Positions 49,294 through 59,617 of a DNA stretch of 64,000 nucleotides are shown piece by piece. Position numbers and translations under genes: made by a program. The notes beneath the pieces were generated by a model. The model worked only from the letters and a program-made list of their open reading frames with translations. It ran no database searches and was not told the origin of the DNA. Positions within the stretch are counted from its first letter, which is position 1, and every line of letters begins with the position of its first letter. The stretch is from DAITQM01 sp036832975 (GTDB lineage: Bacteria; Pseudomonadota; Gammaproteobacteria; Xanthomonadales; Wenzhouxiangellaceae): assembly GCA_036832975.1 (NCBI GenBank), contig DAITQM010000016.1, forward strand, positions 4,720 through 68,719. The letters are read 5' to 3'.

Positions 49294-51711
49294 TCAATGA
49301 GCGCGAATTTCCGGTTTGGCGGCGGCGGGCAGCTTGACCGGCGTGCCGGTGCGGTCGGCAACCCGCGGCTTCGGCGCTTCGGCCAGAGCCAGAGCGAGCA
49401 CTTCGTCGATCCACGAAACCGGTCGGATATCGAGGGCGCCGCGAATATTCTTAGGAATTTCAACGAGATCCTTTTCATTTTCGGCCGGGATCAACACGGT
49501 TTTGATGCCGCCGCGATGGGCCGCGAGCAGCTTTTCTTTCAAACCGCCGATCGGCAGCACCTTGCCGCGCAGCGTGATCTCGCCGGTCATCGCGACATTG
49601 GCCTTCACCGGAATCCGGGTCAGCGCCGAAACCACCGCGGTACACATCGCGATCCCGGCGCTCGGCCCGTCCTTGGGCGTCGCCCCCTCGGGGACGTGCA
49701 GGTGAATGTCCCGGTGCTGGTGGAAATCGGGGTCGATGCCGAGCATTTCGGCGCGGCTGCGGACCACGGTGATCGCCGCCTGCACCGATTCGCGCATCAC
49801 ATCGCCGAGTTGGCCGGTTTGGCTGAACTTGCCCTTGCCGGGCACCACCGCAACCTCGATGTGCAGCAGTTCGCCACCGACTTCGGTCCATGCCAGACCC
49901 GTTGCCTGGCCGATTTCGTTGTTCTCCTCGGCATTGTCGTAACGGAAGCGGCGCACGCCGAGGTAACGCTCGAGGGCGTGGGGATTGACTTCGACTTTTC
50001 GCCGCTTGGGGTTGAGGCTGAGTTCTTTGACTACTTTGCGGCTGATCTTGGCGATCTCCCGCTCCAGCGCCCGGACGCCCGCCTCGCGCGTGTAATAACG
50101 GATGATGTCGCGCAGGGCGCCGCGGGTCAGGTGCAGCTCGTCGGCTTTCAAGCCGTGTTGTTCGCGCTGCTTCGGCGCCAGGTGGCGTTCGGCGATGTGC
50201 AGCTTTTCATCCTCGGTGTAACCGGGAATGCGGATGGTTTCCATCCGATCGAGCAACGGCGGCGGGATGTTCAACGAATTCGCGGTGGCGATGAACATGA
50301 CCTCGGAAAGGTCGTAATCGACTTCCAGGTAATGATCGTTGAAAGCGTGATTCTGCTCCGGGTCGAGTACTTCGAGCAGCGCCGATGACGGGTCGCCGCG
50401 GAAATCCATCGACATCTTGTCGATCTCGTCGAGCATGAACAGCGGGTTGCGGGTCTCGGCCTTGGCCATTCCCTGCAAGACGCGGCCGGGCAGCGAACCG
50501 ATATAGGTCCGCCGGTGGCCGCGGATTTCGGCTTCGTCGCGCACGCCGCCAAGCGACATGCGGGCGAACTTGCGGCCGGTGGCGCGGGCGATGGAGCGGC
50601 CGAGCGAAGTCTTGCCGACACCGGGCGGGCCGACCAGGCACAGAATCGGTCCCTTGAGCTGGCGCACGCGCTGTTGAACGGCGAGGTATTCGATTATCCG
50701 CTCCTTGACTTTCTCCAAACCGTAATGGTCTTCGTCGAGAATCGTCTCGGCGGCGCGCAGATCGTCGCTGACCTTGCTGCGTTTTTTCCACGGCACGGCG
50801 AGCAGCCAGTCAAGATAGTTGCGCACTACGGTCGCCTCGGCGGACATCGGCGACATCATCTTGAGTTTAGCCAGTTCGGCCACCGCCTTGTCCTTGACCT
50901 CTTTTGGCATGCCGGCTTTTTCGATGCGCCGCGCGAGTTCCTCCAGATCGTTGGGCACGTCGTCCATCTCGCCCAGTTCCTTCTGGATCGCCTTCATCTG
51001 CTCGTTGAGGTAATACTCACGCTGGCTTTTTTCCATCTGCGACTTGACGCGGCCGCGGATACGCTTTTCCAGTTGCAGTACATCGATCTCGCCTTCGATC
51101 AAAGCCATCAAACGCTCCATGCGCTGCTGGACATCGACGGTTTCCAGCAACTGCTGTTTTTCCTGGAGCCGAACGCCAAGATGCGCCGCGATGTTGTCGG
51201 CCAGGCGGCTGGGGTCGTCGATGCCGGACAGCGTGGTCAACAGCTCCGGCGGGATTTTGCGGTTGAGCTTGATGTACTGTTCGAACAGCGTGAGCAGAGT
51301 GCGCATCGTGACATCGAGGGTCCGCGGATCAGCCGCCGCGGCGCCGGCGAGCGCCTGCCAGTCGGCTGCGAGATAGCCCTCAACCTGATGAAAAGCGGTC
51401 ACTTTGCTGCGCTCGCGGCCCTCGACGAGCACCTTGGTCGTGCCGTCGGGCAGGCGCACCATCTGCAAGACGACGGCGAGTGTGCCGACGTCGTAGAGGT
51501 CGGCCGGCTCGGGCTCGTCGGTCTCCGGGCTGCGCTGGGTGATGACGAGGATCTGCTTATCGCGCTTCATCGCCGCTTCGAGGGCGCGCATCGAACATTC
51601 CCGGCCAACAAACAGCGGAATCACCATATAGGGATAGACCACGACGTCACGCAGCGACAGGATCGGCGTGGCGGACGGAGTGGGGTTGGCCGGGGACGTT
51701 TGGGGCATCAT
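49294..51711 (-). CDS. lon: ATP-dependent protease Lon
   Basis: An 805-residue AAA+ protease that degrades misfolded and regulatory proteins. The N-terminal substrate domain (ILSLRDVVVYPYMVIPLFVGRE) is followed by Walker A (GPPGVGKTSLGRSIA), Walker B (LFMLDEIDKM) and a C-terminal protease domain with the catalytic Ser in KDGPSAGIAM and Lys in GLKEKLLAAHRGG. It lies 118 bp downstream of clpX and ahead of hupB. Confidence 0.97.
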   Translation of the reverse strand: MMPQTSPANPTPSATPILSLRDVVVYPYMVIPLFVGRECSMRALEAAMKRDKQILVITQRSPETDEPEPADLYDVGTLAVVLQMVRLPDGTTKVLVEGRERSKVTAFHQVEGYLAADWQALAGAAAADPRTLDVTMRTLLTLFEQYIKLNRKIPPELLTTLSGIDDPSRLADNIAAHLGVRLQEKQQLLETVDVQQRMERLMALIEGEIDVLQLEKRIRGRVKSQMEKSQREYYLNEQMKAIQKELGEMDDVPNDLEELARRIEKAGMPKEVKDKAVAELAKLKMMSPMSAEATVVRNYLDWLLAVPWKKRSKVSDDLRAAETILDEDHYGLEKVKERIIEYLAVQQRVRQLKGPILCLVGPPGVGKTSLGRSIARATGRKFARMSLGGVRDEAEIRGHRRTYIGSLPGRVLQGMAKAETRNPLFMLDEIDKMSMDFRGDPSSALLEVLDPEQNHAFNDHYLEVDYDLSEVMFIATANSLNIPPPLLDRMETIRIPGYTEDEKLHIAERHLAPKQREQHGLKADELHLTRGALRDIIRYYTREAGVRALEREIAKISRKVVKELSLNPKRRKVEVNPHALERYLGVRRFRYDNAEENNEIGQATGLAWTEVGGELLHIEVAVVPGKGKFSQTGQLGDVMRESVQAAITVVRSRAEMLGIDPDFHQHRDIHLHVPEGATPKDGPSAGIAMCTAVVSALTRIPVKANVAMTGEITLRGKVLPIGGLKEKLLAAHRGGIKTVLIPAENEKDLVEIPKNIRGALDIRPVSWIDEVLALALAEAPKPRVADRTGTPVKLPAAAKPEIRAH

Positions 51712-51829
51712 CGCTTTCCTCTACCGCCTAAGGGGTGGCGGATAGGCTGAATATGCGCCCCGCGGGCGCCGATATCAAGCGGCCGGGGCACCGGCACGCC
51801 GGGGTCAGACCGGATGATCGCGATCCGGC

Positions 51830-53101
<1,272 letters not shown>

Positions 53102-53222
53102 CGTCAAGCGTACCTCGGCGCATGCCGCAGATGCCGGTCCGGCCGGCGGGATCACTTTTAATGATAACCGATCGCCACGCGGCGCGCGGACTCGGGCGGC
53201 GGGCCCTGGGCCGGGACCGGGT

Positions 53223-53852
53223 TCAGGCCGGCGGCGCGACCGCCGGGCGGCTGACCAGCACCTCGTCGATCAAGCCGTATTCGCGGGCCTGGTCGGCGGT
53301 CAGGAATTTATCGCGCTCGGTATCCTGGGCGATGCGCTCGACGTCTTGGCCGCTGTGGCGGGCGAGGATCTCGTTGAGGCGGGCCTTGATCTGCAGAATT
53401 TCGCGGGCATGGATGTCGATGTCGGTCGCCTGGCCCTGGAAGCCGCCGAGCGGCTGATGGATCATCACCCGCGAATGCGGCAGGCAGTAGCGCTTGCCGG
53501 CGGCGCCGGCGGTGAGCAGCAAGGCGCCCATACTCGCCGCCTGGCCGACGCAGATCGTACTGACCTCGGGCCGGATGTATTGCATCGTGTCATAGACCGC
53601 CAGCCCAGCGGTGACCACACCGCCCGGACTGTTGATGTACAGGTTGATGTCCTTGTCGGGATTTTCCGATTCAAGGAACAGGAGCTGGGCGATGATCAAG
53701 TTGGCCACCTGATCGTCGATCGGTCCGACGACAAAAATCACCCGTTCCTTGAGGAGGCGGGAATAAATATCGTATGAACGCTCGCCGCGCGCCGTGTGTT
53801 CGACGACGATGGGCACTAGGTTCAGCGCCGTGGGACGCACGGTCTCAACCAC
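53223..53852 (-). CDS. clpP: ATP-dependent Clp protease proteolytic subunit
   Basis: Serine protease of the ClpXP complex. The 209-residue protein has catalytic Ser107 (GQAASMGALL), His132 (VMIHQPLGG) and Asp181 (DTERDKF). The N-terminus MVETVRPTALNLVPIVVEHTARGERSYDIYSRLL contains the axial pore segment, starting near VPIVVE. It overlaps tig by 8 bp. Confidence 0.98.
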   Translation of the reverse strand: MVETVRPTALNLVPIVVEHTARGERSYDIYSRLLKERVIFVVGPIDDQVANLIIAQLLFLESENPDKDINLYINSPGGVVTAGLAVYDTMQYIRPEVSTICVGQAASMGALLLTAGAAGKRYCLPHSRVMIHQPLGGFQGQATDIDIHAREILQIKARLNEILARHSGQDVERIAQDTERDKFLTADQAREYGLIDEVLVSRPAVAPPA

Positions 53853-55161
53853 GGCGCGACTCCTCGATCAGGGTGGCGAAGGTCAGCGGCTCGCTGCTGC
53901 TGTCCACCTGCTCGACGAGCCAGTCGATGATCTGCTCCTCACGGACTTCGCGACGGACGCTTTCCATCAGCCGAAGATCGTTGAAATAGAGGTTGACGAC
54001 CTCTTCGGGGTTTTCATAAGTCGAGGCGATTTCCTGGACCGCCTCGCCAACGCGCCCCGGATCGGCCTCGATGCCTTGCCGGCGCCCCAACTCGCCGAGC
54101 AGGAAGCTGGCCAGCACCCGGCGGCGGGCCAGCGGCGCCAATTCCTCGGCGCTCGGTACGGTGTGCCGATCGCCTTGCATGGCCCGTGTCTGGCGCTCGA
54201 TTTCCGCCTGCAATTTCTGCGCTTCGCTGCGGATCAAACTGGGCGGCAGGTCGAGATCCTGGTAACGGGCGACGAGCGCTTCGACGACGCGCCGGCGGCG
54301 CAGGCGGCGCACCGCGGCGTTACGCTCGCGCTCCAGATTTTCCCGAACCTCGGCGCGCAGGCGCTCGACCCCGCCCTCAATCACGCCAAAGGCGCGGCAG
54401 AACGCATCGTCCAGCGCCGGCAGCTCGCCGCACTGCACGGCGCGGACGGTGAGCGTGATGTCCGCGGTGCGGCCGGCCAGTTCCGGATCGCGAAAATCCT
54501 CCGGAAAATCGAGAGACAGCGACTTCTCCTCGCCTTCGGACATCCCCGTCAACGCCACCTCCAGGGCCGCGAAGACGTGCCCCTGCCCCAGAATCAACGT
54601 CACCCGGCGGTGGCCAGCCGGCGGCACCATATCACCGCTGGACAGCGCGGCCCGGTAGTCGAACATGATCCGGTCACCGGCGGCGGCGGGCCGGCCGGCC
54701 GCATCCCACGGGCGGCGCTGCTCGCGCAGCGTCTCGATCATCTGGTCGACGTCACCGTCGCCGACTTCGGCGGTCGGGTGGCGGATCGTGATCTTGGCCA
54801 GCTCGATATCGTCGAGCCGCGGAAACACTTCGACGCGGGCGGTGTAGTGCAGATCCTGATCGCCATCCGCGGCGGGCAGCGTCTTCAGTTCGGGGACAGC
54901 GGCGACTTGCAGTTCGCGCTCGGTGAGCGCCTGGCGCAGCGTCGTCTGGATCACCTCCTCGACGACTTCCTCGCGCACCTTGCTGCCGTAGCGCTGGCGA
55001 ATCACGTTGAGCGGCACCTTGCCCGGGCGAAAGCCCTTGAGGCGAACCGTGCGGCCGAGTTTGCGCAACCGCTCCTGCAAACGGTCATCGACCTCGGTGG
55101 CCGGCACCCTGACCGTCATTCGCCGTTCGAGGGCGGTCGTTTCTTCGATCGTTACCTGCAT
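53845..55161 (-). CDS. tig: Trigger factor
   Basis: Ribosome-bound chaperone and prolyl isomerase. The 438-residue protein has the ribosome-docking signature LKGFRPGKVP near residue 45, an FKBP-like middle domain (about residues 150-240: GDRIMFDYRAAL, LGQGHVFAALEVALTGMSEGE) and a helical C-domain. First gene of the tig-clpP-clpX-lon run; four tRNA genes lie just upstream. Confidence 0.97.
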   Translation of the reverse strand: MQVTIEETTALERRMTVRVPATEVDDRLQERLRKLGRTVRLKGFRPGKVPLNVIRQRYGSKVREEVVEEVIQTTLRQALTERELQVAAVPELKTLPAADGDQDLHYTARVEVFPRLDDIELAKITIRHPTAEVGDGDVDQMIETLREQRRPWDAAGRPAAAGDRIMFDYRAALSSGDMVPPAGHRRVTLILGQGHVFAALEVALTGMSEGEEKSLSLDFPEDFRDPELAGRTADITLTVRAVQCGELPALDDAFCRAFGVIEGGVERLRAEVRENLERERNAAVRRLRRRRVVEALVARYQDLDLPPSLIRSEAQKLQAEIERQTRAMQGDRHTVPSAEELAPLARRRVLASFLLGELGRRQGIEADPGRVGEAVQEIASTYENPEEVVNLYFNDLRLMESVRREVREEQIIDWLVEQVDSSSEPLTFATLIEESRRG

Positions 55162-55210
55162 TTTGCCTTTCCACGGCCAGAGGCCGGCGGCACCGGCCGC
55201 CGGCGATCAT

Positions 55211-55286
<76 letters not shown>

Positions 55287-55360
55287 ATGTAGAGACTAGA
55301 AACCAGACGTTGTTTCTGTCGCGCGTCGCGCGACACAACCAATCGAGTCTCCAGTCTAGT

Positions 55361-55437
55361 TGGGGTGGACGATGGGGCTCGAACCCACGACCACAGGAAT
55401 CACAATCCTGCGCTCTACCAACTGAGCTACGCCCACC
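55361..55437 (-). tRNA. tRNA-His (GTG)
   Basis: Minus-strand cloverleaf with anticodon loop TTGTGAT (anticodon GTG). The extra 5' G pairs with a discriminator C, the tRNA-His identity feature. T-arm GGTTCGAGCCC and encoded CCA. Confidence 0.95.
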
Positions 55438-55577
55438 ACTAGAGGCTTCGCGAAGCAAGCACTTGAGTGCTTGATTCGCCTGCCAGTGCGCGTCGCACGC
55501 TGACAGGAGGTCAAGCCATTCCTGGCTTGCAGACACTCTGACTGCATCAGAGTTTCCCTGGTTTCCAGGCTCTAAGT

Positions 55578-55654
55578 TGGCGCGCCCGGCAGGACTCGAA
55601 CCTGCAACCCTCGGCTTAGAAGGCCGATGCTCTGTCCGGTTGAGCTACGGGCGC
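55578..55654 (-). tRNA. tRNA-Arg (TCT)
   Basis: Minus-strand cloverleaf with acceptor GCGCCCG/CGGGCGC, anticodon loop CTTCTAA (anticodon TCT), T-arm GGTTCGAGTCC and encoded CCA. Confidence 0.95.
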
Positions 55655-55718
55655 AAGACTCTACCTGCACACCGGCGCGCGCCGATTTCGGCTCGGCCGA
55701 ACCGCGACAGGCGGCGCC

Positions 55719-55795
55719 TGGTCGGGGTGGAGGGATTCGAACCCCCGACCTACTGCTCCCAAAGCAGTTGCGCTACCAGACTGCGCTACACCCCG
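55719..55795 (-). tRNA. tRNA-Pro (TGG)
   Basis: Minus-strand cloverleaf with acceptor CGGGGTG/CACCCCG, anticodon loop TTTGGGA (anticodon TGG), T-arm GGTTCGAATCC and encoded CCA. First of the Pro-Arg-His-Lys cluster upstream of tig. Confidence 0.95.
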
Positions 55796-55944
55796 CAGAA
55801 ACGGCCAGCCAGAGCCGGAGAATATTACTTTGAACCGGGCCGGGAGGTCAAGTTCGAGTTCGCCTGGGTTCGGCCCGGATTTCGGAGAAAAATAGGCCCG
55901 CGACCGCGGCTTGCGCCGCGGCCTGGGTGGAGGGGCGAGCCGGA

Positions 55945-56625
55945 TCAGAACCGGTAACCGATGCCGACGCCGTAGACCCACGGATCGACTTCGACCTTGG
56001 CGACGGTGATGTCGCCGACCGCCGAGCCGGTAATCCGTGCCTGGTCTGACATATCGATGTACTTGACGTCGGCGTTGATGAACCAATGGTCGTCGATCGT
56101 GAAATCGATCCCGGCTTGCGCCGCGAAACCGAACGAATCCCCGATCCGGACCCGGTCGCCAGGGGCGCGGAAGTCCGGTTTCAGATCTTCGCTGTAGAAA
56201 ATCGTGTAGTTGATGCCGGCCCCGAGATAGGGCTGGAGACGCGATTCGGGGAAAAAGTGATATTGCGCCGTCAGGGTCGGGGGCAATACCCAGGTGTCGA
56301 GCACCGGGCCGAGATCGGCGGCGGTGCCGGCGGCCACGGCTTTGTGCTCGGCGGTGGCCAGGATCAGTTCGAAGCCGATATTGCGGGTCACCATATAGGT
56401 GAAATCGAGTTCCGGGGTCACCGAGCTGTCGATCTTGACCCGGCTGCCGGGCACGTCGCCGCCCAATGCCGGGGCGTTGATGACGCTGCTCGACGAATCG
56501 GGATCGATGACGATGGCCCGCACGCGGACCAGCCAATCCCCCGCCTCGAAGGCGTCGGCCGGCGAGGCCATAAGCACGCCCAGAACCGCTGCCGCCGGCG
56601 CGGCGTATTTCCAAAAACCTTCCAT
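55945..56625 (-). CDS. ompW: OmpW-family outer membrane protein
   Basis: A 226-residue 8-stranded barrel. The signal peptide MEGFWKYAAPAAAVLGVLMAS ends at ADA; the mature part has AGDWLVRVRAIVIDPDSSS at the start, LPPTLTAQYHFFP and YLGAGINYTIFY in the middle, and ends VYGVGIGYRF with the terminal Phe needed for Bam assembly. Start 56625 is preferred over 56676. Two perfect FNR-type boxes lie 78-122 bp upstream of the start, in line with anaerobic control of OmpW in other gammaproteobacteria. Confidence 0.93.
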   Translation of the reverse strand: MEGFWKYAAPAAAVLGVLMASPADAFEAGDWLVRVRAIVIDPDSSSSVINAPALGGDVPGSRVKIDSSVTPELDFTYMVTRNIGFELILATAEHKAVAAGTAADLGPVLDTWVLPPTLTAQYHFFPESRLQPYLGAGINYTIFYSEDLKPDFRAPGDRVRIGDSFGFAAQAGIDFTIDDHWFINADVKYIDMSDQARITGSAVGDITVAKVEVDPWVYGVGIGYRF

Positions 56626-56702
56626 CGGATACCTCTCTTTAGCTGTCGATCGCCCGTCGTGCGGGCTTGCCGCCATGATCGGCGATGCTGTCCGGAGGCG
56701 GT

Positions 56703-56747
56703 TTGATGGAAATCAAACGAGGGAAGTGGATACTTGATCCGGATCAA
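56703..56747 (-). promoter_or_regulatory. Two perfect FNR/Anr-type boxes upstream of ompW
   Basis: TTGATGGAAATCAA (56703-56716) and TTGATCCGGATCAA (56734-56747) both fit TTGATnnnnATCAA exactly. Centres are 31 bp apart. If the nearer box is at -41.5, the start would be near 56668 and a GATCAT -10-like box falls at 56675-56680. The rest of the 56626-56920 gap holds GC-rich inverted repeats near 56790-56910 and no gene. Confidence 0.75.
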
Positions 56748-56920
56748 GGTTACTCAGCCAGGAGGACTTAAGGAAACTGATGAAGTCAGATCTTCCGCCT
56801 GCCTGCCGGCCAGGCAGGGCCAGGAAGGCAAGCCAGGGATGGCTGGCCAGCGAAGCTGGCCCTTCAGGGCTTGATTCGCGGAGCAAAGTCCGGACAGGTG
56901 CCGGACTTTGCGTGGTCTGA

Positions 56921-58120
56921 TCAGTCGCCAATGGGATGATTCAGACCTTTCTTAATTGGTTTCCCAAGTATCTGCTGGCGGCGATCGGCGATGAGCAGCG
57001 CGGCGCCGGTGAACTGCCAAGGCACGAGCCAGAGCAAAAGATCGTGATTGACCTGGTTGCCGGGCGTGAATTTAAGTCCCACAGCAACGACGGCCCCGGC
57101 GACGATCAGCCTGGCCGCCGCCACCGCCCAGCGGCCGCGCGGGGAGATCGCCGGGACCAGGGCGAGCGGCGTCAAAAGCAATAGGTTTTCATTGGCGTGC
57201 GCCGCCCAATGGGCGCTCCACCCCCATAACCAGGCGAGCAGCAGGCCGCCGAGGCCCGCGATCAGAAACCACAGACGCAGCGGCAACAAGGCCAGGTTCG
57301 GCCGGCGGCGGCGCGCCCCGACCCAGACAGCGGCGAACAGTGCGGCGCCGGCCACACCGAGCGCCGCGAACCGGCCGTAGTGCGGCGACCACGGCGGCGG
57401 CCACGGTTGACCGCCGCTCAGCAGCCGCATTGGGCCGGCCAGCGGCCGGCCGGCGATCTCGGTGGCGCCGACGGCCCGCGCCAGTTCCTGCGGTAGATAG
57501 CCGAGACGCCAGTCGTCCAATCGTTTTTCCGCCGGCCGGCCAAGCGCCAGGTGCATGCCGAGCGCCAGCCAGACATCGTCATCGACCATGGCCAGCGCCG
57601 TGCTGCGGTAGGTCGCGGCGCGCGCCGTGGGCGGTAGGGCGGCGGCCAGGCCGCCGCCGAGCGCTCGATCCAGGGCATCGCGCACGCGGGTCGAACAGTT
57701 GGCGGTGAAATAATCGTAAACGTAGCGGCGGTGCTCCGGCTGCACGCCGCGCCGCAACGCTGCCGCCAGACGCTGAAATTCGTCCGCTCGCAGCACCAGC
57801 GGTTGCAGCGCAACGCTGCGCCCGACCTGCCGGTACCAGTCGAATTCCCGGGCCGGGTTCATCGCCGCCGAATAATAGGTCATGTGGCCTTGGATGAAAC
57901 GCCACAGAAACGCCGGCTCGGACCAGTCGAAGTAGCCAAAATTGAACAGGTGATCGAGGCCCTGGTCCGGGTCGCGCAGCCACAGCGCGTTGTGGCCGAA
58001 TCGCTCCCAGACGGCATCGCCGGGGCCATAGGTGACCAGCCAAACCTCCGGCGCGGCGTCAAGCCGGGGCGCTGTCAAGACGGCGGCCAACAGGCAGAGG
58101 ACGCCGGCCGGGCGGCGCAT
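56921..58120 (-). CDS. DUF4105 membrane protein in the position of lnt (possible lipoprotein N-acyltransferase)
   Basis: A 399-residue protein with signal peptide (about residues 1-22), a periplasmic DUF4105 domain (about 25-190) and about four C-terminal membrane helices from residue 250. Conserved features: ERFGHNALWLRD with His43, FNFGYFDWSEPAFLWRFIQG, and YFTANCSTRVRDAL with Cys142, a plausible Cys-His catalytic pair. Its ATG overlaps the corC stop (TGATG), so it is coupled to corC. In E. coli and most relatives the gene after corC (ybeX) is lnt, apolipoprotein N-acyltransferase. I recall DUF4105-type proteins (Lnb) reported to replace Lnt; that needs checking. Confidence 0.85.
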   Translation of the reverse strand: MRRPAGVLCLLAAVLTAPRLDAAPEVWLVTYGPGDAVWERFGHNALWLRDPDQGLDHLFNFGYFDWSEPAFLWRFIQGHMTYYSAAMNPAREFDWYRQVGRSVALQPLVLRADEFQRLAAALRRGVQPEHRRYVYDYFTANCSTRVRDALDRALGGGLAAALPPTARAATYRSTALAMVDDDVWLALGMHLALGRPAEKRLDDWRLGYLPQELARAVGATEIAGRPLAGPMRLLSGGQPWPPPWSPHYGRFAALGVAGAALFAAVWVGARRRRPNLALLPLRLWFLIAGLGGLLLAWLWGWSAHWAAHANENLLLLTPLALVPAISPRGRWAVAAARLIVAGAVVAVGLKFTPGNQVNHDLLLWLVPWQFTGAALLIADRRQQILGKPIKKGLNHPIGD

Positions 58121-58956
58121 CAGCCGCGCTGCGTTTGAAGCTGGTGTATGCGGCGCTTGTCGGCGGCGGTGACGGTCAGTTCCAACTCGCCGACCCGGAC
58201 TTTTTCGCCGAGTTCCGGCAAGCGGCCGATTTCGGCCAGCACCAGACCGCCGATGGTGTCGTATTCGTCATCCTTGAAGTGGCAGCCGAACGCCTCGTTG
58301 ACGTCCTCGATCGGGGTCAGCGCGGCGATCTGAAAGCGCCCGGGGGCGAGTTCGACGATGCCCGTTTCTTCGCCGCTTTCGTCATATTCGTCGTCGATGT
58401 CGCCGACGATTTCTTCGAGCACGTCCTCGATCGTCACCAGACCGGCGACCGCGCCGTACTCGTCGACGACGATGGCCATGTGATTGCGCGAATCGCGGAA
58501 TTCGCGGAGCAAAACGTTCAGGCGCTTGCTCTCCGGGATCAGCACCGGCGGGCGGATCAAATCCTTGAGCGCCAGGCGCTCGCCCGCCGGGCAATAGCAG
58601 CGCAGCAGATCCTTGGCGAGCACGATGCCGAGCACTTCCTCGCGGTCTTCGCTGACCACCGGAAAACGCGAATGCCCGGATTCGACGACCAGCGGCAGGA
58701 TGTCGCCGATGGCCGCGGCGTGCGGGATGACGGTCATCTGAGCGCGCGGGATCATCACGTCGCGCACTTTGAGATCCCCCATGCGCAAGGCGCCTTCGAT
58801 CATCGCCAACGCATCGGCATCGACAATGCCGCGGTCGTGCGCCTCCTTGAGTTCGGTAATGATGTCCTCGCGGTCCCGGAATTCTCCGGAGAGCGCCTGG
58901 CCCAGGCGCTCGAGCCAACTTCGGCCTGAGCCGTTTGTCGCTGAGTCTTCGTTCAT
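58120..58956 (-). CDS. corC: CorC/HlyC-type CBS-domain transporter-associated protein
   Basis: A 278-residue cytoplasmic protein linked to Mg/Co tolerance and membrane homeostasis. It starts MNEDSATNGSGRSWLERL (58956); the frame beyond is an artefact. It has two CBS domains (VRDVMIPRAQMTVI; LIRPPVLIPESKRLNVLL; MAIVVDEYGAVAGLVTIEDVLEEIVGDI) and a C-terminal transporter-associated domain. Third from the end of the miaB-phoH-ybeY-corC operon. Confidence 0.95.
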   Translation of the reverse strand: MNEDSATNGSGRSWLERLGQALSGEFRDREDIITELKEAHDRGIVDADALAMIEGALRMGDLKVRDVMIPRAQMTVIPHAAAIGDILPLVVESGHSRFPVVSEDREEVLGIVLAKDLLRCYCPAGERLALKDLIRPPVLIPESKRLNVLLREFRDSRNHMAIVVDEYGAVAGLVTIEDVLEEIVGDIDDEYDESGEETGIVELAPGRFQIAALTPIEDVNEAFGCHFKDDEYDTIGGLVLAEIGRLPELGEKVRVGELELTVTAADKRRIHQLQTQRG

Positions 58957-59017
58957 CAAGTCTCGCGCGATCGGGGCGATCGCACCTGTATCTCCTTGTC
59001 GCGGCATCAGCCGGGGA

Positions 59018-59617
59018 TTACCGGCTCCGGGTCCCGGAGGCGGATTTTGATTGTAACCGGACACCGCCCGGCGGGGCTTCCCGCCGGACGGCACGGTACG
59101 GATCGGGGATAGCGCAAGCGGCGAGCAGCTTGCGCTCCCGCCGTTCCATGCGTTCGGCATCCGCCGGATCAATATGGTCGTAACCGAGCAAATGCAAGAC
59201 GCCGTGGACGACGAGATGGGCGAAATGGTCGTCCGGCGCTTTGCCCTGTTCCCGGGCTTCGCGGCGGGCGACGGGCGCACAGACCACGACATCGCCCAGC
59301 CAACACCCACCGGCGGCGGCCGGCGGGCCGGGAAAGGCCAGCACGTTGGTCGCCGCGGCCCGCCCGCGATAACGCCGGTTCAGCCGGGTGCCTTCGACTG
59401 CGCCGACCAGGCGGATGCAAACCCCACCCGGCCGCCGCTCGGCGGCGAGCACGGTTTCGGCCCAGGCGCGAATGCGCTGCGGATGCGGCGTACCGGCGCG
59501 CGCTGTGGCGTATTGCACGGTAATTGTCGCGGGGGGGCGCGGCGGCGGTTGCTTCTGGGGGCCGGCGGCGGCGCGCCGCGCCGGGCCGCCTTGCCGTCCC
59601 GGGTCGGCGCGCCTCAT
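59018..59617 (-). CDS. ybeY: Endoribonuclease YbeY
   Basis: Single-strand RNase for 16S rRNA 3' maturation and ribosome quality control. The zinc site HGVLHLLGYDH is present, and TNVLAFPGP and GDVVVCAPVA match the family. The 199-residue length includes an Arg/Pro-rich N-terminal extension of about 30 residues. The start overlaps phoH by 4 bp. Confidence 0.95.
   Translation of the reverse strand: MRRADPGRQGGPARRAAAGPQKQPPPRPPATITVQYATARAGTPHPQRIRAWAETVLAAERRPGGVCIRLVGAVEGTRLNRRYRGRAAATNVLAFPGPPAAAGGCWLGDVVVCAPVARREAREQGKAPDDHFAHLVVHGVLHLLGYDHIDPADAERMERRERKLLAACAIPDPYRAVRREAPPGGVRLQSKSASGTRSR

Noticed and set aside
58120..59310. An extended CorC protein with an approximately 118-residue N-terminal region
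   Set aside because: The extra part is an antisense-type reading over ybeY with no homology; CorC starts at 58956.
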